Shown: positions 1 to 10,672, numbered from the stretch's first letter. The stretch: 64,000 bases of DNA from Eucommia ulmoides (GCA_016647705.1 CM028327.1:41788517-41852516); one strand, 5' to 3'. Notes: generated by a model from the sequence alone, not told the origin. Numbers and translations are program-made.

Positions 1-2
1 TG

Positions 3-926
3 CCCACATCAGCGGCCGAAGTACTAGTGGAGATCTCAACTCTGACCTTGAATCAAGCCCCACCAAATGACGCTGCTACCATGTTGTCGTCAGATCAACC
101 AAACATCACTGATCAATGTACCATTCTTTGAACTGCCCTCATATCTTTTCAATTTTCCTTTTACACGTCTATAATTAATTTTTAGTAATGATAACACTTT
201 TTCATCATGATCTGTATTGAAACAGTAACCGTTGTTTTAAGTCTCGAGAATGTATTTATGATCATTGTAGGACATATTTTATCAGCGCACGTCACTCGCA
301 CATTTAATGAACACTTTTTTTACGTTTCAGTTCATTCCATATCTTTATTTGTCTGGCTATTTAAATCTAAACCAGGCATTGATAATTCTTCACAACTCCA
401 TATGTTTTCTTTTGTTTTAATCTTGATTTCTCGAGTATCTCTTTCTTCTCTACCTTCTATGGTTATGGCATCCACTTTATGGATTAAACCTTCCGCCTTC
501 GAAATAATTCAGTCTGAAAGGTGCAATGAGATAGAATTAGGGAATCATTTCCATTTTCTAATGTTGGTAGCGAAGATTTCTATGGAGGATTATCCCCGTC
601 TGCGTGCCTTGGAGGAGGTCGCCGCTACCTTCTCTGCTATGGAAACGACACACTTCCAAGCAATCTCTCGCCTTTATGAGCTTAGGGAAGAGGTAAAAAG
701 GATTGGCTGGCACAAGCGTAACTTAGCTGCCGATTTGAATTATCAAAATCTTTTCTCCGACACTGTCAAGGTAAAGCGAGAGAAATTGCTGGAGAAGAAT
801 GAAGCAAAGAAGGTCAAGATCCGTGACCTGATCACCAAACTAAACAAGTATGAGGAACATACCTTTTATTTTTCCAACTCAGATTCAGAAGATCTAGGTT
901 CGCCTGCTTCTCCGACGTCGGAATGA
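3..926 (+). CDS. Opposite-strand ORF in the 3' region of the gypsy element, spliced, 5'-partial
   Basis: A reading frame is open from the window edge to 117. A GT at 118 and an AG at 569-570 would remove a 453-base intron and join it in frame to 571-926, which ends with TGA at 924-926. The second exon holds MEDYPRLRALEEV and a long charged, probably coiled-coil stretch rich in K, E and R, ending in an acidic serine-rich tail (SNSDSEDLGSPASPTSE). The ORF is antisense to the retrotransposon and sits between pol and the missing 3' LTR. Several Tat-lineage elements (Grande is the classic case) carry such antisense ORFs, and some resemble plant-mobile-domain proteins. I do not recognise a domain here. 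The intron is inferred from frame and splice dinucleotides only. The frame is also open from 207, but that part would be intronic. Confidence 0.5.
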
Positions 927-1611
927 AGCTCTTATCTCAGTCCTGGTTTAAGATGAAAAATAAAATCTTTTTTTTTTTTCTTTTGGAAGAACAATTTTTT
1001 TTGTTCTTGCTCTTTTTTTGTAATAGCCATGTACCCCTTTCTCCTTCTTGATAATGAAAAATATAGGGTTCTTGATATTCTTGATCTTGTGCTACGTTTG
1101 TTTCATTAACTATTTGTATTGCCTTGCATTTACCCTCCTACTTGCCCTCCTTCATAACTTGGTTAGAAAACTAAACTAGTTATGAACTGATTATTAGGCT
1201 CATGGAAGTGGGTTGAACATTTGAATCACCAACTCAATTACAAAAACCAGTATTATCATACGCAGTGTAATCAGATAAAATCAACATTCTCCCAAATGTT
1301 AATCAGTCTTGAACTCATCACTGAGATAAGTCTTCTGGATTTTTATTTTTTTTATTTTATTTTTTTATTAAAGGAGTTGAAAGATGTTGATAACAAGTAA
1401 GGAGATTAACAATTCCTTCACATAATATGTTCTGTTAAGATTTGTCGGGCTATTCTACTCTTCTTTCTAACCACGATAAGAATAAATGATTATGTTGAGC
1501 TGAAGTACCTAGTTGAATGCTTATCAGAACTTGAGTTAAGCCGTCAACTGTCGTAAACAAATTGTCCAACTCTGCTCATTAAGGAATGAGTAAATAGATT
1601 AAATCTTGTTT
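927..1611. other. AT-rich spacer with no gene seen
   Basis: This is T-rich sequence following the ORF stop, then ordinary AT-rich DNA leading into the tandem array. It may include the 3'UTR of the opposite-strand ORF (near-AATAAA strings at about 958-963). I see no other gene. Confidence 0.5.
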
Positions 1612-2292
1612 GATTTGAGTTGAGGTGTTGAGTGAACTTCTGAGTGAAGGAACTCAGTTGGTACTAGACTGAGGTGTCCAGTTGAAGCTAGGCTAGTTTG
1701 CTCAGTTATCTGCTGAGCTAAAGAGCTCAGTTGTTTCTGGGCTGAGGTGCCCAGTCGATCGTTGAACTGACATGCTCAGTTAGTATTTGAGTTAAGGAAC
1801 TCAGTTGTTGTTGGGATTAGGTGCCCAGTTAACTGTTGAGCTGACGCGCTCAGTTAGAATCTGGTTAAGGAATTCAGTTGTTGTTGGGCTGAGGTACCCA
1901 GTTGATTACTGAGTTGACGCGCTCAATTAGAATCTTTGTTAAGGAACTCAGTTGCTGCTGGACTGAGGTGCCCAGATGATTGCTGAGCTTAGGATCTAAG
2001 TTAAGAAACTCAATTGTTGTTGGGGCTGAGGTGCCCAATTAATTATTGAGCTGACGCGCTCAGTTAGAATCTGAGTTAAGGAACTCAGTTGTTGTTGGGT
2101 TGAGATGCCTAGTTGATTGTTGAGCTGACGTGCTCAGTTAGAATCTGAGTTAAGGAACTCAATTGTTGCTAGGCTAAAGTGCCCAGTTGATTGCTAAGCT
2201 GACGCACTCAGTTAGAATCTGAGTTAAGGAACTCAGTTGCTGCTGGGCAGAGATACCCAGTTGATCGCTGAGTTTACGCGCTCAATTAGTTG
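1612..2292. repeat. Tandem array, 74-bp unit made of three palindromic ~24-bp subunits
   Basis: The marker GACGCGCTC and its variants recur at 1843, 1916, 2053, 2127, 2201 and 2275. The spacing is 73-74 bases, with one doubled gap (137) over a degraded unit. Each unit holds three short hairpins: GAGTTAAGGAACTC, GGGCTGAGGTGCCC and GAGCTGACGCGCTC. Each is followed by a similar CAGTT linker. The subunits are therefore related copies of about 24-25 bases and the 74-base unit is a higher-order repeat. About nine units are present, the leftmost diverged. Tandem repeats downstream of pol are known in Tat-lineage (Ogre, Retand) elements. Confidence 0.9.
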
Positions 2293-2502
2293 CCGACCTT
2301 AATGTTAACTGTCTACACTACACTTAGCTTTAATTCGTTAAGTGTTGAAGGAAATACAGAAGCATAATAATGCAATAATAAGTGTTGCAAAGTTGATGGA
2401 GAGAGAATTTATTTTCTTTATTCAATGAGTTTTTCAAAACAAAAGAGAATTATTTCAACACACTGAATCAAAGACAAAAATTAAGAAAAAATGATCAAGA
2501 AT

Positions 2503-3822
2503 TCATACAAAATATTTGCGTAGATGAAAGACATTCCAGGGTTTGGGGATTGCTATGCCATCAAGATCTTCAAGCCAATATGATGAGAATCGTGAGGTTC
2601 GTATCACAATAGGTTCCTGATCTATTTACTTTGGTTACTCAGTAAGGGTCTTCCCAATTAGGAGCTAGTTTTCCCAAGCGAGCTTCTGGGCAATGAGGCA
2701 TTACTCTATGAAGTACCATGTCTCCTTTGGTGAAGTGTCATGGACAGACTACATGGTTGAACATTCGTGTCATCCTTGATTTGTAAGCCGCCATCCGCAA
2801 TAACACCATATCTCGTATCTCTTCTAGTTGATCCATTTCTTCTCATATGAGTTCTTCATTCTCCACCAGGTTGATCGTGTCATCTCATCTAGACAACATT
2901 CCTATCTCCACTGGAATGACAACTTCAGTTCCGTAAGTTAAGGAGAAAGGTGTTTCTCCAGTAGTAAACGTTGGAGTGGTATAATGAGCCCACAATACAC
3001 TTGGGAGTTCTTCTACCCGCTTCTTTGTGGCATCATCTAGTCATTTCTTGAGTGCCTCCTTGATGGAACGGTTTGTCAACTCAGCTTGTTCGTTGGCTTG
3101 CGGGTATGCTGGACTGAATGTTCGATGCTGAATCTTTAGCTCATTGTATATCCAAGCAACTTTACCGCAAATGAAAGGGTGTCCCGTTATCGGAAATGAG
3201 GACTACAGGAATACCAAAACGACAGATGATGTTTTTCCAATGAACTATATTTATTTCATTCTCTGCCACTATTATGAATGCTTCTGCCTCGACCCACTTG
3301 GTGAAATAATCAATTACCACCAGCAAGTACTTCTTGTTTCTAGGTGCTGGTGTGAACAGCCTCAACACATCCATCCCCCATTGAACAAATGGCTATGGGC
3401 TGGTTATTGGAATTTGTTGTTGAGCATGGACTTTGATGTCGTTAGAGAATCGTTGTCATTTGTCATATTTCTTGACATATTCCTGTGAATCAATGCACAT
3501 GGTTGGCCAGTAGTATCCCACTCTCAGCGCTTTGTGAACCAAGGTTCGTCCCCCTTGGTGGTTTCCACAAACCCCTTCATGTAATTTTTGTAGGACATAA
3601 TTTGATTCTTTGGTCCTAGACAGAGCAACAAAGGTTGGGAAAAAGAACGTCTATACAATTTATTGTTGATTAACTCATACTTCGATGCTTTGTATAGAAT
3701 ATTTCTAGCGGTGTCCTTATCTTTTGGTAAAATTATTTCTTTTAAGTATCGAATTATAGGGGTTCTCCAGTCTTCGTCTTGATCCAGCTGACCTATGCAT
3801 GCAAATTAGATAACTGGACCTG
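2503..3822 (-). pseudogene. Retrotransposon integrase remnant, end of pol
   Basis: Integrase joins element DNA to the host chromosome. The core reads VVIDYFTKWVEAEA (first Asp, near 3300) and LISDNGTPF (second Asp, near 3190). A QAELTNRSIKEAL motif at about 3060-3090 contains the catalytic Glu. The C-terminal part shows GKLAPNWEDPY (about 2650-2685) and ends PKPWNVFHLRKYF before a TGA at 2503-2505, which is the usual pol terminus. The zinc-binding HHCC region at about 3460-3520 is degraded. Frames are broken by stops, including one just after the KEALKK stretch, so no functional enzyme can be made. The longest open piece is 3162-3374. Confidence 0.85.
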
Positions 3823-4470
3823 CTACAGATGGTTGATCAAGAATTCTACCAGTTCAGATCGCTGATCAAGACCCAAAGTAGAAGCTAATACAGATAAGGC
3901 ACCTGCCTTTGTATTTTTAGCCCTTGGGATGGCCTCAAAGTTGCAACTCTGGAATAAGGAGGTCATCTCTTTTACTTTTTCAACGTAAAGTCGCAATCTC
4001 TCCTCATTAATAATGAACAACCCATTAATTTGATTGACCACCAATTAAGAGTCTAACTTTACCTCCAAATGCTGGGCACTCATTTCTCACGCAAGAGTTA
4101 ACCCAATAATTACATCTTCATACTTAGCTTCATTATTGGAATTTCGAAAATAGAGTTGTACTGCTTTTTCTAGATGATCTCTTTCAGGTATTTGCAAGAC
4201 TATACCCACACCACACCCCTTTATATTTAAAGTACCATCAACCCACAACTTTCATGGCGAAGCAGATAGAAGAGTTGATTTCTCTTCCATTGGAAGAGTT
4301 AGTTCGATAATAAAGTCGGCTAGAGCTTGGCCTTTGATTGTTGCCCTAGGTTTGTACTTGATAAAAAATTCACCAAATTCGACAATCCACTTTATGAGAC
4401 AACCAAAATCTTGTGGCCTATGCATTACATCTCGGAACGGGTATAAGGTCAACACATTAATCACGTATCC
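3823..4470 (-). pseudogene. Retrotransposon RNase H remnant
   Basis: Two open pieces, 4252-4464 and 3823-4044, cover the connection domain and RNase H. The first contains IKWIVEFGEFFIKYKPRA followed by KGQALADFI, a phrase typical of Tat-group RT/RNase H junctions. The second contains LRLYVEKVKEMTSLF and RAKNTKAGALSVLAS, resembling the end of the RNase H domain where the family has NxxADALA. An in-frame TAG at 4471-4473 separates this part from the reverse transcriptase; the frame continues past it, so it is a point nonsense mutation rather than an ORF boundary. Confidence 0.8.
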
Positions 4471-5607
4471 CTAGAAATACAGCCTGAGCTTTCGTGTTGC
4501 GGTTACCAGGGCCAGGGCGAGCTTCTTCAACTCAGTGTAATGCGTTTCTGCTGAAACTAACGACTTGCTGATGTAGTACACCGGCCTTTGCCCTCCTGTG
4601 TGATCTTTGACCAGCGCGACGCTCACTGCTACAGGCGTTATTGCCAAATAGAGATAGAGTTCTTCTCCCGGGTTTATTTTAGACAGTATTTTTACTGAGC
4701 CCAAGTACTCTTTGATGGATTGGAGAGTTTGCTCACAGTCATCCCATTGAAAGGTTTTATTCCCCTTCAAAATCTTGAAGAATGGGGCACATCTGTCAGT
4801 AAATTTTGAGATGAATCTGTTCAGCGCAGCCAACCTTCCCGTCAACACTTGAACTTCCCTTATAGTTACAGGAGATTTTATGTTTTTGCTAGCTTCTATT
4901 TGACCAGCGTCCACTATGATGCTGGTCTGGTTAACCACAAAACCTAGAAACTTTCCAGATGCAATTCCAAAAACACATTTTTCTGGATTTAGCTTCATGT
5001 TGTATTTTCTTAGAATGAAAAAGGTCTCTGCCACATGGCTGATGTGGTCTTCTTTTCTGGAGATTTTGACAAGCATATCATCTGTGTAGACTTTCATAGT
5101 TGCTCCAATATGAACCTGGAAAATACGGTTTACTAACCGCTGATACGTGGCTCCAACATTCCTCAAATCAAATGACATTACTTTGTAGCTGTAAGTACAT
5201 TTTGGCATGATGAATGACGTTCCCTCCTCGTCTTGTTGGTCCATGCAAATTTGATTATAGCCTGCATAAGCATCCATCATGGTTAGTCGTTGGTGCCCTA
5301 TTGCTACATCTACCATCTGGTCTATCCTTGGCATTGGATAGTAGTCTTTTGGGCAGGTTTGATTGAGGTTAGTGAAGTCTACGCACATTCTCCACTTTTT
5401 ATTTTTATTTTTGACAATAACTGGATTGGCCAACCACCTTAGGTACATCACTTCCCTTATGTGGCCAATGAAGAGTAGTCTCTTCACCTCAGCTTCAATT
5501 ATTTGTTCCTTTTCAAGGCTGAAAGTTCTCATTTTCTGCCTAACTGAAGGATAAGATCTGGAGATATCCAGGCGATGTACCGCAATGTCTGGGCTGATGC
5601 CCTTCAT
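4471..5607 (-). pseudogene. Retrotransposon reverse transcriptase remnant
   Basis: This is a long open piece of 378 codons. Visible motifs, in order: RRLL-like N-terminal region with WLANPVIVKNKNKKWRMCVD, then CPKDYYPMPRIDQMVD, DAYAGYNQI, the GATYQRLVN motif, the active site VYTDDMLVK (family usually YIDDMLVK, so the second position is changed but both Asp remain), LNPEKCVFGI with GKFLGF, and the start of the RNase H tether. It would copy element RNA into DNA in cytoplasmic particles. It ends at the nonsense codon 4471-4473. It is the best preserved part of the element. Confidence 0.92.
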
Positions 5608-5844
5608 ATCTTCTGGAGCCTAAACAAAGACGTCCAGGTTCTTTTGGAGTAGCCTGCTGATCTCTTTGGTCTCAGTTTGGCTTAATGATCCACCAATCAT
5701 AAGTTTCTAAGCTCCATCATTGAAGGCGATCTGTTTTACTTGCTCGGCGGGCTGAATCACACTTGCGTACTCCCTAAAGTCATCAATTTCATTTGCAGAG
5801 CTTTTTGATGGAGCTTCTCTCTGCTTCTGCTTCTGTTTTAATTG

Positions 5845-6603
5845 CTACAAAGGTGTACTTATGCCCTTCATAACTATAGAAAAGCATTGCCTTAAAGCCA
5901 ATTGATCACCTTGTATCACTGTCATAGAACCATTCTTTGTATACTTGACACATTGGTAGTATGTTGATGCAATAGCTCTCATTGCATGTAACCACTGACG
6001 CCCAAGTACTGCATTATAAGGTGATATTGAGTCCACCACCAAGAATTTTGTAGCCTTTGTGTATTCTCATTCCTCCTTGTTGGAGGTGACGGATAAGGTG
6101 ATCTTTCTACGTGGCAATGTAAGGTCGCCGTTAAATACCACCATAACAGTCTGTGTAGAATTTACATCCAAACTGGGTATTTCCATCTGCTTCAGAGTAC
6201 CCATAAAAATAATATTAGTGAAACTACTATTATCGATCAGAATCCGCCTTACTTGGAAGCTGGAAATCCATAGAGTGATGACCAGAGCATCTTCATGGGG
6301 GTGAACGATCCCCTTGCAATCCTCCTCAGAGAAAGTGATGACTGGTCCTGAATTTGTTGTTACTGTCATTGCTTCTTCATAGCAATGCTCCATTACTGCT
6401 TCGTGGACCTTCCTTTTTCGTTCACGGTTGGATTCTCCTGTTGTCGACCCAACATAATTTATCATGAAAATTACTTCACGATTCTCATTAGGACAATTTT
6501 TTTGCGCTATTTTTTCACGATGTTCTTCACGACGACCCTCATTTCTAGGCCTCTTTTTGTCCCTTAAACGCTCTTGTAAGTAATCACGTACCTGACCCAT
6601 ACC
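5845..6603 (-). pseudogene. Retrotransposon protease region remnant
   Basis: Two open pieces, 6067-6600 and 5845-6042, flank a stop near 6064. The region contains RRILIDNSSFTNIIF, which aligns with the aspartic-protease site of this lineage (usually VDNGSSADIL). The Asp is retained but the following Gly has become Ser. Further on lie SPYNAVLGRQWLHAM and CVKYTKNG, also typical of the segment between protease and reverse transcriptase. Between 5640 and 5845 the linker continues with stops. Confidence 0.8.
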
Positions 6604-7244
6604 AGCTAAACGTTTGATCTCATTTTTGAGCTCCCAGCAGTCATATGTATCGTGACCATGGTCCCTATGGAAATCACAGTACTTGGACCTATTCTTCCTA
6701 TTAGACTTGGTAGTCTGCCTGGGAAGCTATTGAATTACCTCAGATGCACGTATTTCGTGCAGAGTTCTTGAGATCGACATTCATAGACTAGGTAGGTTTG
6801 GCTCCTGTCGAACTTTTGATCTGGAACTTGAGCTCCTAGGTCAACCTTTCTTGAGATCTTGTTGTGGTCTTTCTCACCTTGTCTAGGGTGATCTTTGAAA
6901 TATCCCTTTCATTCTCTTGCGAGCTTGACATCCTCCAGCTTTATGTAGGGCTTAGTCTTTTCCATCAACTTTGACATGCTATGGAGATTCTTCTTGGTCA
7001 GGGAGCCTTGAAAACGGTCAGGGTGCAATCCTGATGTGAATGCATTAATAATGAGGTTTGTATCATAACCCTCAATGCATGTCAATTCCTCGTTAAACCG
7101 GCTCATATGTTAGCGTAGAGTTTCTCATTTTTCTTGACGCAAGGCCAACAAAAAATCAAGACTCTTCATCAACCTTTGATAGGTTATGAAGCGATTGATA
7201 AACATCTCCCCAAATTCCTTGAAAGATGTGATGGAGTTTAGTGG
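6604..7244 (-). pseudogene. Retrotransposon gag remnant, C-terminal half
   Basis: Just right of the hAT insertion site the minus strand reads FGEMFINRFITYQRL and LLALRQEK before two stops. It then continues as FNEELTCIEGYDTNLIINAF and KPYIKLEDVKLARE, which match the retrotransposon gag (capsid-like) domain. A HRDHGHDTYDCWELKNEI segment at about 6610-6670 is the nucleocapsid-linked motif of this lineage. Gag forms the particle. This half is separated from the N-terminal half by the element at 7245-8116. Confidence 0.85.
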
Positions 7245-8124
7245 CAATGTTTTAAAATCGGACCGGACCGCCCGATTCAACCGGTTGAACTGCCACCCGG
7301 GCTAGTTTCTGGTCCGATTAACGCCTCAAAACCGTTTTAGCCTAAAAATCGCTGAACCAGGCGGTTCAGACAGGTTGAACCGCAGGACCGGAACGAGTCA
7401 TGGAGAACCGACCGATTTTTTTACATACCTTATTTATATAAGTTGTTTCTCCCAAAAAAAAAAAAAAAACTTAAATTCTCAACAGCAACGCAGCGCTGCC
7501 TTGCCTTCTTTGTCTACTTCTCTCCCTCGTACGTCGTTCAACAGATCAACAGCTCTGATCTCTCTGTCAACTCTGATCTCTCTGTTTTTGAGTTTCGATC
7601 TCCCTCTCTCTATCTGTTGTAGTGTTGCCTCCGAAGAAGACGATAGCAGACGGCAAGGGAAGTCGACACAGGAACGACCGACGCTGGTGAGGATTTGAGA
7701 TAGGTTTTTATCAACTTTTGAGTTTTGACGAGGAGAGAGAGAGAGAAGGTAGAGGGGTGTGAACTGTGAGCCTAATTGTTTCTAAAGAGTCGATGAGAGG
7801 TTTGAGGGAAATGATAGTTGTCATCAAATATCAAATAGTATTAAAATAAATAATTATCCAAAAAAATAGTATTAAATTAAATAAGTTAATAAAATATGAT
7901 TTGAGTTTTGAGCTTTAACAGAAGTTGGTAATAATTATATTTTACGTTTATTTTTTCTTTAAATATATGTATCTTTCTATTTTTTTTTTGTATATATATA
8001 TTAATTACGTAATTATGATGTCACGGTTCAACCGCGGTTCGCCTACCGGTTGAACTGGTGACCCGTGACCCGATAATTTTTTTGGTTCGATATCCGGTCT
8101 TATTTTTAAAACATTGTTTGGTAG
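7237..8124. mobile_element. hAT-like non-autonomous element inserted in gag
   Basis: The element spans 7245-8116 (872 bp) and is flanked by an imperfect 8-base duplication: TTTAGTGG at 7237-7244 and TTTGGTAG at 8117-8124 (6 of 8 match). Its ends are inverted: CAATGTTTTAAAA at the left and TTTTTAAAACATTG at the right, followed by CCGGTTGAAC-type motifs on both sides. CA(A/G)TG termini with 8-base duplications fit the hAT superfamily. The inside has a T-run and a CT-rich, 5'UTR-like stretch (7440-7700) with a short ORF at 7375-7698 that I do not accept as a gene. No transposase is present. Confidence 0.8.
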
Positions 8125-8780
8125 GAGCATATACAACCGCTCAAGGGTTGAATCCTTTAATGTTGTGACAAAAGCTCTGCAGAGTGTGGATTCGCTTGAA
8201 CAGTATAAGTTCAAGACGTGTTTGAACTGACGAATATGGTCCACATAATCTGCTTTCCCATCGTACTTCTCAAACTTCATGGGATCAAACTTTTCGGATA
8301 ACGAAATAGTTAGGATATCTAGTGAGAACGACATATCAGTACCTTTCAACAGTGTATCCAGTTCATCCAAAGGCTAACCTTTCTCCACCCTGCTTCTGAT
8401 CTGTTGATGCGAATCAACAGTCTCAGTTTGGCTATATACTTTTTCTCATACTGGTGGCTTGTATCTCCCTGGGCAAGTTGCTCCTCATAGGACTGTGGAT
8501 CAACATATCCTGGAGATTCTGCTTCTTCTCCAACGTCATTGATAGTTGCTAGAGAGTGCGATCTGCTATTGGAGATTATTTACGCCATGTACTTGATTGT
8601 ATCCACCATCTCCGCCATCTTTGCGGTGAGAACATCAATCTTTGCATCAGTACTCAGTACCATTGGCGGAGAATCAACATGAATTTCCTTATGTGCTTCC
8701 ACCGGTGTCTCTACATCAGGTCGCGGTGACAAGTCATTGCTTTGACTCGTCGCTGCTTCTTTTGTTCGTGGTTGCCTCAT
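8117..8780 (-). pseudogene. Retrotransposon gag remnant, N-terminal half
   Basis: The gag ORF starts with ATG at 8780-8778 (MRQPRTKEAATSQS), shortly after the primer-binding-site remnant, as expected. The first piece runs to 8580. After several stops (8370-8580) a second piece contains KFDPMKFEKYDGKADYVDHI and LCRAFVTTLKDSTLERLYML, the hallmark of the gag domain of this lineage. It is interrupted at 8116 by the hAT-like element. Confidence 0.85.
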
Positions 8781-8809
8781 AACTGCGACGGAAAGCTTTT
8801 TTTGTTAAC

Positions 8810-8829
8810 GTTTCCTACAAATGACGCCA
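8810..8829 (-). other. Degraded primer-binding site
   Basis: On the minus strand this reads TGGCGTCATTTGTAGGAAAC, directly downstream of the LTR end. It starts with TGGCG and resembles the tRNA-Asp-type primer site used by related elements, with several C-to-T and G-to-A changes. The assignment is by memory of the motif and is tentative. Confidence 0.5.
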
Positions 8830-8834
8830 AATGA

Positions 8835-9452
8835 TGTTACTAGAAATTCCTAACATGTGTAACAGTTATGCACGTGTTAAAAACCTCTTCGTCTTCCTTT
8901 ATAACTTGCAAAATCGTGAGTTCTAAAGGGAACACCGGTGTGGTGTCGACCAAAGAATCTCCTGCGTGAGAATAAATTAATCTGATAATGGAGAAAATAA
9001 TACGCAGATTGAACTGTAAATCATTATCAGTGATATCTGCCCTTTTTATAGGCTTGGAGATATGCTGTTATTTCTTTGGAGAGGTTACCTGTTACGTGAT
9101 ATGCTCCTAACAGCTTGGAAGATAACCAATATCTATATGATTTCAGGAGAGATCTCTGTAACGGTCCCCATTAGATATGATCCGTTACAGTCAATCTGGC
9201 TCATCACGCTCTTCAAGTGTAAGGAAGATGTTCATAATGGGTTAACCTGATCGTTCTTTGATCTTGAACACCGTGGGCTTGGATATGCCCAAATATGGAC
9301 CTCTTCATGAGGCCATTAGTCTTGCATAGAAGATTGCCGAAGTTAATATCCAGTTGGGCTTATCATTCTTCGGCCCAGATAACCCAGTGGATCTGTCTGT
9401 ACTGGATCAAATTTCAGACCCGATCTGACCTATTTAAAACTGCACGCCTATA
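8835..9452 (-). repeat. 5' LTR of the gypsy element (outer edge uncertain)
   Basis: The inner end is TG (plus strand TGTTAC at 8835), which is the CA terminus when read on the minus strand. It lies five bases from the primer-binding site. A TATA box sits inside at 9041-9052. The matching 3' LTR is outside the window, so the outer edge cannot be fixed; 9452 is only a guess. Confidence 0.55.
9041..9052 (-). promoter_or_regulatory. TATA box of the LTR promoter
   Basis: The minus strand reads CCTATAAAAAGG, about 210 bases before the LTR inner end. This gives a plausible U3/R boundary just downstream (lower coordinates) and drives transcription toward gag. Confidence 0.55.
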
Positions 9453-9639
9453 TCAATTATGAGCGAGAGTTTTCTCATATCACTTTCTTTACAAACTCAT
9501 TTTCATCTTTCAAAGCAAAAGGATTTCTTCATGATTTTTTTTTTCTTCATCAAATACTTTTACTTTTCATCCATCAAGAAACTTTTGCATGCACAAAAAT
9601 ATTTTCTTTGACTTTGCCAAAATAACCCGAAAATAAAAA

Positions 9640-10160
9640 TCGTCAAATAAAGCCTCCGGGGTCATCTTGTTAAGTCATCCATGTTTAATAAGATATCACG
9701 TCGGGAGAATATTTCTAAAAAATATCAAAAACTTGTCTTACTTCATTTCAAAAATACCAAAAAGATTTTTTTGGAAAAGATTTCAAAATCAAATAAAATA
9801 TTTGGACTTTAATTTCATTTGGACTTAACTAGATAAGGTACCGTCTTCGGACATACATTTTGGGGTGCCTAGTACTTTTTCCGTGCGTAACTGACCCCTG
9901 AACCCTTTTAAAATGAATCTCTCGTCAGATCGTATCTTTTGGAATCAAATTTCACTTAAGCCATTTTTAGCTGTGTTTTCCAAAATTCGGTGATCTAACA
10001 CACCATTTAAACTCAATGTTAGCTAGGTGGTGACTCTATTTTCTAAAAAATAGTTTAAGTTCTTTTAAGAGAAAATTTAAGCTTTAAAAAAAACCCTATC
10101 TTCATTGCTTTTTTCCAAAACGCTTCCTTTTCTTAAAAATAAAATAAAATAAAATTCTGA
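9640..10160 (+). mobile_element. Fragment of a second Tat/Ogre-like retrotransposon
   Basis: Phrases at 9835-10045, such as GGTACCGTCTTCGGACAT, GGGGTGCCTAGTACTTT and GCGTAACTGACCCCTGAACC, then TAGGTGGTGACTCTATTTTC, are characteristic of LTR-to-leader sequence in Tat/Ogre-type elements as I remember them. TGGTGACTC could be its primer-binding site. No coding part follows, so this is a truncated or solo fragment in plus orientation. Confidence 0.45.
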
Positions 10161-10630
10161 GGTGCATCACTAGACATAGTCTAGCACGAGTCCGACCCAA
10201 CCCGGTCCATGACCAGTCCTATATTAAGCTAGTTGTATTAGTATATCCAAATAAAAATTATAGAACATCTATTATTAAGCTAGTTATATCAATATATATA
10301 TTATTCATTTTAATTAATTCTAGCACTACTCTAAAAATAAAAATTTAGTCCTGTTCTGACCCTAAAAATTAGCGGAACCTAAAATTCAAGGTGCTAAGCC
10401 GCCTATGAGCTTAAACTCTCAACCTTAGCCCTATAAAATGAGCAATGGGTTGGACGAGCCCTCTCGGCCCATGAACAACCATAACCGACTAGTTGTATCT
10501 AGTGGTGGACATAGGGGGTTAAGGGGGACAAACGCCCCTCAAAATTTCAAAAAACACCCTTTTATATAGTGTGATTCATGTTTATACCCCTAAAAAATAC
10601 ACATTTCTAGTTCTAATTTTTATTTTAACC

Positions 10631-10631
10631 A

Positions 10632-10663
<32 letters not shown>

Positions 10664-10672
10664 ATATATTCA
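10631..10672. repeat. (TA)n(TG)n microsatellite
   Basis: Alternating TA followed by TG and then TATATATT. The flanking stretch 10160-10850 is AT-rich with degenerate GC-rich motifs (10190-10500) resembling decayed transposon ends; no gene seen. Confidence 0.8.

Larger units (their letters stand above)
1..9452 (-). mobile_element. Decayed Ty3/gypsy LTR retrotransposon, Tat-like lineage
   Basis: Reading right to left, the minus strand shows a 5' LTR (from about 9452 to 8835), a primer-binding-site remnant (8829-8810), then gag, aspartic protease, reverse transcriptase, RNase H and integrase, with pol ending at 2503. Left of pol come a tandem array and an opposite-strand ORF. The 3' LTR must lie left of the window. 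The order PR-RT-RH-INT is that of Ty3/gypsy. The RNase H wording (KGQALADFI), the long region after pol and the opposite-strand ORF point to the Tat/Athila group. Many stop codons and frameshifts and a hAT insertion show the copy is dead. The outer LTR edge near 9452 is an estimate. Confidence 0.85.

Noticed and set aside
1612-2292. CRISPR-like array
   Set aside because: Units are contiguous with no unique spacers, and the setting is a plant retrotransposon.
7375-7698. 107-codon ORF within the hAT-like element
   Set aside because: It lies in a CT-rich 5'UTR-like part, begins inside the TIR region and has no transposase features.
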